In this document: positions 33,931-44,548 of the stretch, piece after piece
Numbering within the stretch: the first letter of the stretch is position 1
Layout of the letters: every line of letters starts with the position of its first letter
DNA from: Tachypleus tridentatus
Lineage: Eukaryota; Arthropoda; Merostomata; Xiphosura; Limulidae
DNA: 64,000 bases
NCBI RefSeq assembly: GCF_004210375.1
Contig: NC_134829.1
Location: 22,894,034 to 22,958,033, forward strand
Direction: 5' to 3'
Notes under the pieces: generated by a model
What the model was told of the DNA's origin: nothing
Database searches by the model: none
What the model saw: only the letters and a program-made list of their open reading frames with translations
Made by a program: the position numbers and the translations under genes

Positions 33931-35670
33931 TTGTAATATCGATGTTCTTCAGTTAAATATATATTTAGAAATGCATGTAACTTATAGTGTTAAATCTGTA
34001 TTGCGAAATTCCTGTTTATTCACTCAAGTTGTAGAAAATTTTCAAGTATAAGAAGCAACAATGTATATGTGTACAAGAGTGACAGTATTGTTGTTTCAGC
34101 TGTAATTTGTTGAATCTCGCCTGATGTTTATAAACGATAACCAATGCAATGCTCGAAAGGAAAGTATATATCATTGTTACAATTTGTATAGTATAAACCT
34201 CGGAAGTTATAACTGTTATTGACGCTTAGTAATCAGAAACTTTAGATATTTCACAAGGAACGTTTACAAATTTCTAATATCACAAACCATTTAACTCTGG
34301 CGGATTGACTTTGGGCGTTAGCATTGGTACGAATACATTATATAGCATCATCTTTGAAAATAGTGGAGGTTGATCACGGAAAAACTAGCTAGCTCCCCTT
34401 TATAAATGAATTGTACTTACATCAACATAAAATTAATTAGATTATTGTGAACCATCAATAAAATATCAAGGAAATTCCAGACCACAAAAAACTCAACATT
34501 ATTTGTTAGCTTGTCAAACATTTCTATATAAATCATTATTTGTATTAACTGTTTGTAGCAACCGTCACTAAAAATTATATTATTACTTATATATTAAAAT
34601 ATATTTGTTTTAAGAAAGAAAACTCTGTGTATCAGTCTTGTAGACAATTACCATAAAGTTCATACATATCAACGTTCAATCAACTTCTAAATTTAAATTA
34701 CAGTTTAAATAAGTTTCAGACTATTTAAAACTGTAATACTTAACAAATTATGTATATTTTTATCGCTGTATCGAAAAAAATGAATAAACATAAATATAAA
34801 GAATAATCATTAAAGTATCAGTATTTAAGTGAAATCAGCATTCATCCAAAAACATTCAGCCAGACAATAGTCAAAAGATAAATTCATTAAAAAAGCAACA
34901 ATCAGCTGTTTCAGACTAACAATGTTCTGTTCTTCAACATATTCAGTGAAGAATAATAACATTAGTTCTTCTAATTATAAGCTTACTTCTATCAAGAAAC
35001 TCGAGATCCATATGACTGTAAAACACCACTTCACTACGATCTACTTAGTTTTTTGAATTATGCTGTTCTTCAACACATTTATACCGTGATTTTCAGAGAT
35101 AAACCCACATTAGATGTGTATTTCAAAATAAATAAAGAAAAGCAGTTGAAACACTGTAAAGTATTTACCCCTTTGACTCAGTTGTGAAATCAAGACTTCT
35201 AATGCTAAGCATCAGATATAAAACAAGGTTTTTAGTGTTATAAGCTTGGCATGTACCACTGAGTTTTAATAGTAGTTAACATATGCGTGTTTGTGTGTTT
35301 CTTATAGCAAAGCCACATCGAACTATCTGCTCAGCCCACCGAGGGGAATTGAATAACATATGCACACTACATGACAGAAAGGCGTGTGATACTTTAAATA
35401 AAATGGCCATGTAGAAATAGGACTTTGAGGAGTTGTACTTAAAAAAAACACATTAAAAACTATTTAATATGGGTATACACAATTAACCAACCTGATTTAT
35501 CCCGATATTAAAAATGTTACCATAATATTAAAGTGAAAATCTTATATATAATATTTTAATCAAAAATTAATCGTTGTACTAAATTAGTAAATAAGTGAAG
35601 AAGAAATCTGTGAATAGAATAATGTAATATTTGTAATTTCAAAGGAACCAATCATTTTTAACTTTTTTTT
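33930..35670. other. Unique AT-rich DNA downstream of the gene pair
   Basis: No gene or clear repeat except a worn second-family SINE fragment near 35,296-35,390 (GCAAAGCCACATCGAACTAT). Confidence 0.4.
35296..35395 (-). repeat. Second tRNA-like SINE family, fragment
   Basis: GCAAAGCCACATCGAACTAT then GCTCAGCCCACCGAGGGGAA, typical of the second family. Confidence 0.55.
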
Positions 35671-35674
35671 ATAT

Positions 35675-35680
35675 TTTATT
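35675..35680 (-). terminator. PolyA signal AATAAA, helical-protein gene copy 1
   Basis: AATAAA on the minus strand, 48 bp after the stop codon at 35,729. Confidence 0.7.
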
Positions 35681-35728
35681 GGCTAAAGAAAGTCATTTCC
35701 ATGACAAATGGACAATTCAGTAATAAGT

Positions 35729-38368
35729 TTAAGCTTCAATTCCGATTATGTTCTTGGCTTCTTCGACCAGCTTGTCCCAAAGGTCTCCAAGGTCATCCTT
35801 GTAAGGTCGGAAGAACTCCAGTGCTTCTCGAGCGACTTCAGCGCTGACGTCCTTAGCGTGAGTGATGAACTAAGAAGTAGAAACAATGTTATCTTCAGAA
35901 TGGTTTCACTTACGTTAGTACTGAATTATGGACATACGTGACATGTTAGTAAATCTCTTGCCTCACACGCTGAATAAAAATGAAAAACAATTAATTGAAA
36001 AAAAAGTTTAAACCAACCTCCAGAGCGATCAATTTGACCTTGGCCAATTTGTCTTTGGCGTTTTCGATACCAGCATCCCAGATGGACTTCACCCATTCAG
36101 CGAACTTCCAGAATTTTTCCTTAATTCCAAGTCCGAGGTTCTGAAAGAAGTCCTTCACCTTTTCCCATAAGTCCTTCAGGGAATAATAACTGTTACCGAT
36201 GCCGAGGATCTTGTTTACCAAGTCCTTGAGAGCATCAAGTCCTCGTTCTTTGATGGTCTGAATCAGGCTTTTGGCAAGCTGTCAATGTTATCGAACCATC
36301 TTATCACTATTTATTCAAGTGAGTAATCACTCAAATAGTAGGTAGAAACAATCTAAATAAACTAATTATTTTGATATCGTTTTTATTCAATATTAAGATC
36401 TTTATTATAGGAACATCGTTTGTTATATTTTAAGAGAACAGTTCTGGCCCTGCCAATAAAATTTGAATGATATAATTTAATTAGAATAATCGTATATAAT
36501 ACCATCGAAATTTTCTTCGAAACGAATAAAAGACGAACATTATAGTAAACGTTCTATACGCAGATACAACTTTGCCCCTTCCTTCTGGAAAATACGTTTT
36601 TTATACAGACGTTAAAAATCAACCGACTTTTATGTATTACCCCAAACAAGTAGAGAAAATAGAAATCTTATTATTATATCTAGATATTTGTCATCTTACC
36701 ATTACTGTATTAATAAAAATAACCTCCTACCTCACTAACAGTTCCCAGTTTCTCTTGAATGTAGTCTATGATACTCTGGATATTCAACTTCTCCATGATC
36801 TGCATGAAACATTTTAGCACTTGTCAATCACCACTATTTTGATATGCTAAACATTCACACATAAACTGTAAAATATCACTTGAAATGTACTTTTTCTGTT
36901 TTTAAAATCACAAAATATAAATTACTACTTTCAATATTTAATCATTTTGTTTGGTTATATTATTGAATGTACTTAACACACACCATGTTCTTGATCTTCT
37001 CAATGATGCTCATGATGTCAAGACCACCCACTAGGTTACCCAGGATGTCCAGCAGACTACGCTTGCCAATACCCAGCTTCTCCAAAAGTCCAGTTACCCA
37101 ATCCTTTAGCCGATCCTTCAACTTCAGCAGAAGTTCCAGGGCTTTACCACCAGCTTCCAGCCCGAGATCTTTAAGTTGTCCAGTGATCTCCTTAGCCTTG
37201 TTTGAAAATTATTGTATGTAATATTGTAAAAACGTATATTTACTAGTCAATATTTGGTATAATGATATACATGTATACAGTCTGTAAATGTTAAAACGTC
37301 ACTACTAAACATTATTGACTCTATTAATTACCATTATTATTAACAGTAGTTACTCTTCTTGATAAATTTTGTTTCTATGATATTTTATAAACACTATTTG
37401 TCTCGGCAAAAAAAAGCGCTCGTAACAGTTATACCTTATCCAACAAGTCCTGAGCGACCTCTTTGCCCTGATCAATAGAATCTTTTATTTTATTCAGGAC
37501 ATTATCCAAAGCTTCTTTCAGAGTCTTGCCAAGTTCAGTCTTGATGTCTTCTTCAATTCTGAAGAAAATTATGAACCAGTTACTAGGTGCTTAGACACTA
37601 CAACAAATATTCAAACACTTTATCGTTTTTAAATTTCCATGGAAACATTCATGTACTAAAACAGTTAAAATATTTTATCCACACTTACACAGAATAAAAT
37701 GTCTAACAGTTTGAATATATATTTTTATTTCTCAGCATATGATAGGTAATTGGTTTTCCTGATTAAACAAATTCATATTATACTTCGTGTACAAATACTA
37801 ATACTAAACCAGGTAACTTGTGTGCAAATACTAATACTAAATAAGGTAACTTGTTTACAAATACTGGAAACTTCTGACAGAATCTTCACTTACTCGTCAG
37901 ATGCCAAACCAAGATCATAACCAGCTACGTTCCGGAGTGGACCAACCTTTTCCATCCCCAGCATGAAGTCCATGACTGCTTCGTCAGCAGCATGGTCAAG
38001 AACTGAAAGTGAACAACATAGTGATACCAGTGAAATATTACTTGTTTTAATTAATGAAACAGCGATATTTGTAAGTAAAACTTTGATATTGTAGCCTCAG
38101 TCTCATTATTCACTTTGTACTTTCTTCGTTAATTGGTGAATATAAAGCAACACAATGGACTGGGGTCACTGGGGTCTAAACACCTATATCTACTATATGA
38201 ATCAATATTATACATTAGAATATATGCATTTTAAGATTATTTTTGTGGTTTTATTAAGTGTACTTTGAATTTACAATAGTAATAAAGTTGGACAAGAACC
38301 TAATACATACCATCGTAGAAACTTGCCGAAGCAAGACCGACGAAGAGAAAAGCCAAAAGGAACTTCAT
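35729..38368 (-). CDS. Secreted amphipathic-helix protein, copy 1 (intact, 324 aa)
   Basis: Seven coding exons: 38,368-38,311; 38,002-37,894; 37,558-37,435; 37,196-36,984; 36,799-36,731; 36,278-36,018; 35,869-35,729. All introns are GT-AG, with phases 1, 2, then 0 four times. The frame is open throughout. Residues 1-16 (MKFLLAFLFVGLASAS) are a signal peptide. The rest has no cysteine and is a chain of amphipathic helices rich in Lys, Glu, Leu and Ile, such as ALELLLKLKDRLKDW (exon 4), IIEKIKNM, LWEKVKDFFQNLG and KFWKFAEWVKSIW. LGIG recurs near residues 138 and 216. A dibasic GKR site is at 141-143. This suggests a lipid- or membrane-associating secreted protein, either apolipoprotein-like or a defence protein. 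I cannot name the family. An upstream noncoding exon and TATA box complete the gene. Confidence 0.88.
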
Positions 38369-39038
38369 TCTGTGAAAAACAAAAATGTTTCAAATTAGCA
38401 GAAAATTTCAAATAAAACTTTTGTATATTTCATTTAATGAAATACTGTTAAACTGTTTTCTTTTTTGCCTAACTTTGAACGAATCTATAACAGAACGAAG
38501 AAATCGATCAAATCAACTGAAATAAATATTAACTTTTTGCAAGTTTTTAATTTAATTTATATAAAATGTTTACTGCTAAATAACACTTACTTTAAGTAAA
38601 AAACTATAAAATGAATGATAAGTAAAATATTAGAAAAATGTTAATAGCTGTTTACTGATAGTATTTGAAACGCCAACTCAGAACGAGGTATATTCTGCAA
38701 GGATGTTAATCACGAAGTTTTACTTTACAAAACTAAAATATGCAATTTTAGAGAGTAAAAAGCAGAATCCATAAATTACTTAGACACTTAAACATTCTTT
38801 GTTTTTAAATCCCTCTGGGGTAGACTAAACGCACCGGATTTGAGTCTCATCAGTATTTGTTATTGATTGGTAAGTTAAATCAAATAAGTACTTTCGGATA
38901 AACCAGTTAAATGAAGAAGGAATAATGTAGCAAGAAATAGTTTAAACCGTCACGTTATTCACCGTTTATTTCCTTTCTTTACTAAAGTTACAGATTTCAG
39001 TAAAAAAAAAAAAAAAAAGAAAAGGCCACTATTAATTC

Positions 39039-39300
39039 GGCCCGGCATGGCTACGTAATTAAGGCACTCGACTCATAATCCGAAGATCGTGTTCTCGAAT
39101 CCCCGTCGCACCAAAAATGCTCGCCCTTTCAGCCCTGGGGACGTTATAATGTAACATTCAATCTCGCTATTCGTTGCTAAGAGAGTAGCCCAAGCATTGG
39201 CGGTGGGTGATGATGGTTAGCTGCCTTCACTCTAATCTTACAATGCTGAATTAGGAACGGCTAGCGCAGATAGCTTTGCGCGAAATTCAAAACAAAACAA
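39039..39300 (+). mobile_element. tRNA-SINE in intron of copy 1
   Basis: GGCCCGGCATGGCTACGTAA through AAACAAAAC, antisense to the host gene. No SINE lies at this point in the intron of copy 2. Confidence 0.85.
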
Positions 39301-39435
39301 AGCCACAATGAATTGACCAGCTACTCCGCTGAACAATTGTGAATAATTACATATGATAATGTAGTCACATATTATTCAAATATATAAACCACTTTAAGTT
39401 GTTACCCATGACTAAAGGACATTATATCAAATAAA

Positions 39436-39754
39436 AATATTGGTATACAACAGTATTATTATCTATTTTTATTATATTTTACTCTATTGTTATTTTAAAA
39501 TAAAAGTCCTCCCATCTGTCATTTTCGGTCATATGCACCAGTACTTCAGTGTAACATAACATCGTAAATCTGTATCAGTTATACTCATATCTAAAATATT
39601 GGTATACAACAGTATTATTATCTATTTTTATTATATTTTACTCTATTGTTATTTTAAAATAAAAGTCCTCCCATCTGTCATTTTCGGTCATATGCACCAG
39701 TACTTCAGTGTAACATAACATCGTAAATCTGTATCAGTTATACTCATATCTAAT
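39436..39754. repeat. 159-bp perfect tandem duplication
   Basis: The stretch starting AATATTGGTATACAACAG is repeated with an exact 159-bp offset, and I saw no difference between the two units. It lies in the 5'UTR intron of copy 1. Confidence 0.85.
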
Positions 39755-39939
39755 GTTATTGTTGTAGAATAGAAGAACGTGGTCCATATATAGTTTAAAA
39801 TCATATCGGACATATACAGTTTCGGTGGGTAATTTTATCATGAAATGCTTTAATCATATTTAAATAGAAGCGAAAAAAGAATGAACAGTTTAGACTTTTT
39901 TATCCATAGAAAAAATAATAAAGTCGAGTGTTTTCTTAC

Positions 39940-39970
39940 CTTGTACCTTTCCAGCTAGAACGTAACAGGA
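39940..39970 (-). other. Noncoding first exon, copy 1
   Basis: Donor AGGTACAAG/GTAAG is preceded by CTAGCTGGAA. The start site is inferred at about 30 bp from the TATA box, so the exon is roughly 30 bp. Copy 2 has a matching exon (GGACAAGTACAAG/GTAAC). Confidence 0.65.
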
Positions 39971-39994
39971 ACTATAGAAATTCAGTTCTAAGAT

Positions 39995-40062
39995 CCATTT
40001 ATAGCAGAAATGCTACAGGATGTCCACCTGGATTTTCTCATCGATGGCCTTCAGATAAGGCT
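39995..40062 (-). promoter_or_regulatory. Promoter of copy 1 (TATA, conserved block, GATA site)
   Basis: On the minus strand CTATAAATGG (40,004-39,995) is preceded by a block conserved in the copy 2 promoter: TTATCTGAAG, CAGGTGGACAT, ATTTCTGCTATAAA. AGATAA on the plus strand at 40,053-40,058 is a GATA-factor site present at the same place in copy 2. Confidence 0.7.
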
Positions 40063-40239
40063 AAACACCCTTCTTTCTCTCACAACAAGCACAACAAGTA
40101 GTGATAATCTCTAGATTACAATTAAAAAACGTGGCTAAAGATGTTTCGCAACTGACACAATCTAGTACACTCTATGTTATTTGGAAAAGTATATATCCTT
40201 TAAGTTTTATCTTACTCCGTGACTCTAGGTGAGTAGCAG

Positions 40240-40490
40240 TCCGACATCGCCATGTGTTTGGGGTGCTCGACTTGTAATCTGAAGGTTGGAGGTTCGAAAC
40301 CCCGTCAGATCAAACAAGCTTGCCCGATCAGCTGTGGAGTTTTTTTAATGTGACGACCATTTACACTATTCGTTGATAAAAGAAAAGTTTAAGAGTAGGT
40401 GGTGGGTGGTGATGATTATCTGTCTTCACTCTAATCTTACACTGCTAAATTAGTGACGGATAACCTTCATGTAGCTTTTCGCGAAATTCT
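40240..40490 (+). mobile_element. tRNA-SINE (diverged)
   Basis: GCTCGACTTGTAATCTGAAG through CGCGAAATTCTACAAAGCC, just upstream of the copy 1 promoter. Confidence 0.75.
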
Positions 40491-40999
40491 ACAAAGCCAG
40501 CTGAGTAGCTGCAAAACCAAACAAAAAAATATATATAAATAGTTAAACAGTGCTAACACCTCTTAATTGCAAACTGTCTTTAATTGTTTCATTTAGTTCA
40601 TGTTAAACTCTCAAAGAGCTTTGACGAGCATCGCGAGAACTGATTGTGTATGAAAACAACGAAACGTTATTCAGATGTTATTACATAAATAATTAAGTTA
40701 GAATACATAAAAACTCGTCTCTGTGACTTAATTCGTCCATTTTCTTTCATCAAATGCCGAGCATGACCAAGTGGGTCGCGTGCCTGATTGTGTATTTGCG
40801 GATCCATTGTGTTTCGTCGAAAATAAAATCGCGCTTCGCACTTTGGGACAGTGATTACGCTAAAAATGTGACATTGTAATTCCATTAATCGGTCAGGTAA
40901 TATTAGCCCAATATGCTATTGAATATCAGTTATCCATCTAGTCTATCTGTTCAAAATTTTAGACAGTTAGCGCAGACATCCTTAAAGGATTATCTCAAA

Positions 41000-42360
41000 G
41001 TTTTGTTTTTGTTAAGCACAGTTTTAGAACGGGGCATCTCTGCTATGCCAACCATGGATACGATAACACCGTTTAATCCCCATGTAAACTTATTATTGAG
41101 ACATTGGGTCCGATATACATAAAAAAGAAACAATTTGTTGTCAGTTGAACACGTGATGAGTTATAAATGATATTTTAATTAGTTATTCAATAGAGAAATT
41201 CATGAGACGCCACCTACTACAAGGCACAGCTCTTAAATATTAAGATCTGTTTAATAGTTTAGTGACTGATCTACTGACCAGGTTCTCTAAATGTAAGTGT
41301 TTTCGTCATCGTGTCCTATCCCAACCTCTTACATAGTGTAACATATTTAAAAAATACAGTACAGAAACAGTAAGCCTGAGGTAAGATACATCCTCTACCT
41401 ATGAAAACTAGAATAGATTACTATGAAATTAACGTTTAGTTCTTATCATGTCTCTTCTCTCCAAAGGCATAGTGGTATATCTGAAAGCTTACAACGTGAG
41501 AAACCAGTTTCGACATCCACGGTGGACAGGGCACAAATATCCCCTTGCGTAGCTTTGTGCTTAACTACAACCAAACAAACAGTCTTGTCAGATCACATTA
41601 AGTCTTAACCCAGATAGCTAATTATTGTCTGTTAAGGGACACAGACTGAATTAAACTGGATCACAGCTACTTACTATTTGTGTATTCTACCATAATATAT
41701 TCTTTTCTCCTGTGATTATTTTTTATTTCACTTAAAGAGATGATCGTAAAAATAGAACAAGAAAACGTGAACACTAAAGAAAATTACATCACGTACAAGA
41801 ACTGGAAGAAATATACTGTAAACTTTAAAAACAAAATATTGTTTTAAATTTTATTATATCAATGTCACACCTCATCCTAAGACACAGATCCAGAGACTTG
41901 AATAAAACGTAACTGCTTGTAATTTTTCTGTTTTGTTTATGTACAACTTCTGTAGTATTGTTCATGGTAGAGCTTATAACTTAAATTTCTCTTTAATACT
42001 GAGAAACAAATCCTCAAATGAGATGTTATTTTATGTATGTGTAAGATGTTTATCTGTTCTTAATTCAGCTTTTTATTTCATACAGTTCAAATTGCACAGT
42101 TCAAATTATTAAGGAATTCAATAACAACTCTACCGTTATAAGTTGGCCATTTCTTTCAACTCAGTACTATCATGTTTTTAATTGGACTGGTATACACTTA
42201 ACTATGTGTGAACATGTTACATTATAATGTGTTTTTTTTATTTAAGAGAAAGCACCTGTTGCAACTTACATCTGTCCCTGAGTTCTCTGAATATGTTATT
42301 TAATTATTACTGTCACTCCGAGTAAGTACAGGCACCATACATATGTATGTATATATTAAT
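41000..42360. other. Spacer with worn repeats, no gene seen
   Basis: It contains a second-family SINE in plus orientation at about 41,455-41,580 (GTAGCTTTGTGCTTAACTAC then CAAACAAACAG). ORFs at 40,913 and 41,423 overlap such repeats and look incidental. Confidence 0.45.
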
Positions 42361-42368
42361 ACTGCTTC

Positions 42369-42633
42369 TTTGTTTTTGAATTTCGCGCAAAGCTACTAGA
42401 AGGCTATCTGCGCTAGCCGTCTCTAATTTAACAGTGTAAGACTAGAGAGAAGGCAGCTAGACATCACCACCCACCACCAACTCTTGGGCTACTCTTTTAC
42501 CAACGAATAGTGGAATTGACCGCACATTATAACACCCCCACGGCTGAAGGGACGAGCATGTTTAGTGAGACGGAGATTCGAACCTGTGACCCCCAGATTA
42601 CAAATCAAGTGCTTTAACCACCTGGCCATGCGG
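42369..42633 (-). mobile_element. tRNA-SINE
   Basis: It runs from TTTGAATTTCGCGCAAAGCT to CCACCTGGCCATGCGG. The minus ORF 42,489-42,671 reads the SINE and is not a gene. Confidence 0.85.
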
Positions 42634-43401
42634 TTATCTTTACAATTAAATATGTTTCTTATATTTTTCACTTTAACACAATTATTGACTTATGATACAA
42701 GTAACATATATATGTATATATTTATATACAAGTAATATACATGTGTATGTACTAATAACGTTAATGCAACCTCACTCACGTCGACCAGAGAACTAAGTTA
42801 CAAATACAGCAAAAGTGCTAGGTTTATTTATTTCTATCCGTTTACACTTTACACATTTACCAATTGTAATATAACCCTTGTTTTATCTGACATGATCATA
42901 TTAAAGATTCTAAACCATGTATTATCCCTGAGGCTATTTTCACATTTATTAACAAACCTTGCAAAGAAAAAACTGAATAAACGTATTAAAAACCAAGTTA
43001 ACATAAAGAGAATGATCCTTTTTGTTACTGTTGTTGTTTCACTTTGTTTTTGGTTCAGAAACTAAAATTCTTACCAATATAAGAAAAACCTACATTTGTA
43101 TAGTAGCAAATAAGCTTTCTACTTTCCAAATGAAAGAGTATGTGTTTGTTTCGTTTTTTATTGCAAAGCCGCGTCGAACTATCTTCTGTGATCACCTACT
43201 GGAATCAAACTCTTGATTGTAGTGTTTTAAATCCGTGGACTTACCGCTGTCCCACAGAGAGACCCAAGTGACACAAGAAACTGTTTTGTCACTGAGTAAC
43301 CAATACATTTTCTTTTATTAAATAGCTTTGAATTATCTTTACAATTAAATATGTTTCTTGTATTTTTCACTTTAACACAATTATTGACTTATGATAGAAG
43401 T
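42634..43401. repeat. 66-bp direct repeat 700 bp apart
   Basis: ATCTTTACAATTAAATATGT and the following 45 bp occur at about 42,635-42,700 and 43,334-43,400 with one or two differences. The stretch between is AT-rich with a second-family SINE at 43,148-43,262. Confidence 0.75.
43148..43262 (-). repeat. Second tRNA-like SINE family
   Basis: GCAAAGCCGCGTCGAACTAT, CACCTACTGGAATCAAAC, AAATCCGTGGACTTACCGCT: a tRNA-like region with B-box-like GGAATCAAAC. Confidence 0.6.
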
Positions 43402-43699
43402 CAGAAACATTTTCGACATAATAAGTGAACAGTTTGGAACATACAACTAGATCACCTGTGAATGGAGAAATTGCTTCAGGAACTAATATTTTAGTTCATT
43501 TGGTTTTTCATGTTTCAATCCACTAGATAAACCATGTTATACCACAATCATCGTGCAAATAAACATGTTTCCATCTGGTATTAATATCATGGTTTAGAAT
43601 TCACTCTCCGCTAGTTCGTGCTAAAGCTCTTTTTAAAACTTCACTAACTGTGCTCCATTATAACCTGAGACAAAATAGGGTTATAATGAGTCCATCTTT

Positions 43700-43815
43700 T
43701 CTTTAATTTCGAACTAAAAAGCCACGATGGGCTATCATTTGTCTCCAGCTAGGGGAACTGAATACCAGATATATAGCATAGGAGGTCCATAGATTTGCCA
43801 CTATCTCACCAGCGT
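43700..43815 (-). repeat. Second tRNA-like SINE family, worn
   Basis: AAAAGCCACGATGGGCTATC and CAGCTAGGGGAACTGAATAC mark the same family. Confidence 0.55.
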
Positions 43816-44486
43816 ACGAGTATGTTTGACATAAATCAGACACATTTATTATTCGTTTCTATACTTAATGACATAACTACATTCCTATAAATGTCCAAAG
43901 ACCCCATGAAAAGTATGTGATGTTAGTAAGTAATACTGTAATAATTTTGAGTTCTACTATCCTTAAAGATTCCTAATATAAGTCGTTGTGTAATAAGACT
44001 GTCCGTGTAGCATTGTTATTTGTTTCTAAAAAAATCGTGTAGTCGAAAAGTATTGTTGTACATTTTAAATATTTTTCTGTATACAAAAGTTTGTATGTCT
44101 AGACTGTTTCTTCTCCAGGTTAAAGATTCTGAACTATCTACTGTCTTCTGTATTACCAAACATATTTAATGTAGAAGCAATTAATAACTAAGGATTACTT
44201 TTAATAAACTGTAGAATAAAACATTAAGCAGTATCTTATAGACTAATACATTGTGCACGAAGTCTTTATAAATCACAAAGCAACAATTCATGATGTTCAT
44301 GTCGTTCATAAATTGGTTCGAAATAATTAAAGTATTTGAAGTCAATTTCCTTGACTAAAACAATCATTAATATCTTTAGGATGAATTTTAAATTTTTAGC
44401 TTACATGTATGAACCAGTTACTACAAGTAATAGTTGACCCAGTTATCTAATAACTTCAAATGACACAATCATGGAGATTTTGATAC

Positions 44487-44492
44487 TTTATT
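44487..44492 (-). terminator. PolyA signal AATAAA, copy 2
   Basis: AATAAA on the minus strand about 57 bp after the final stop codon. It is not at the same position as in copy 1. Confidence 0.6.
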
Positions 44493-44548
44493 GACTACAG
44501 TCACACAACTATTTCCATGACAAATGGACTTTTTAATAATAAATAAGT

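Larger units (their letters stand above)
38372..39939 (-). other. 5'UTR intron of copy 1
   Basis: It runs from the donor GTAAG (39,939-39,935) to the acceptor TTTTTCACAG just before the start codon. It includes a SINE (39,039-39,300) and a 159-bp tandem duplication (39,436-39,754). Confidence 0.75.

Noticed and set aside
36967..37221. Plus-strand ORFs over the helical-protein exons (also 36,572; 45,394; 45,789; 35,708; 44,748)
   Set aside because: They are antisense to spliced exons with good GT-AG sites and a clear protein on the minus strand.
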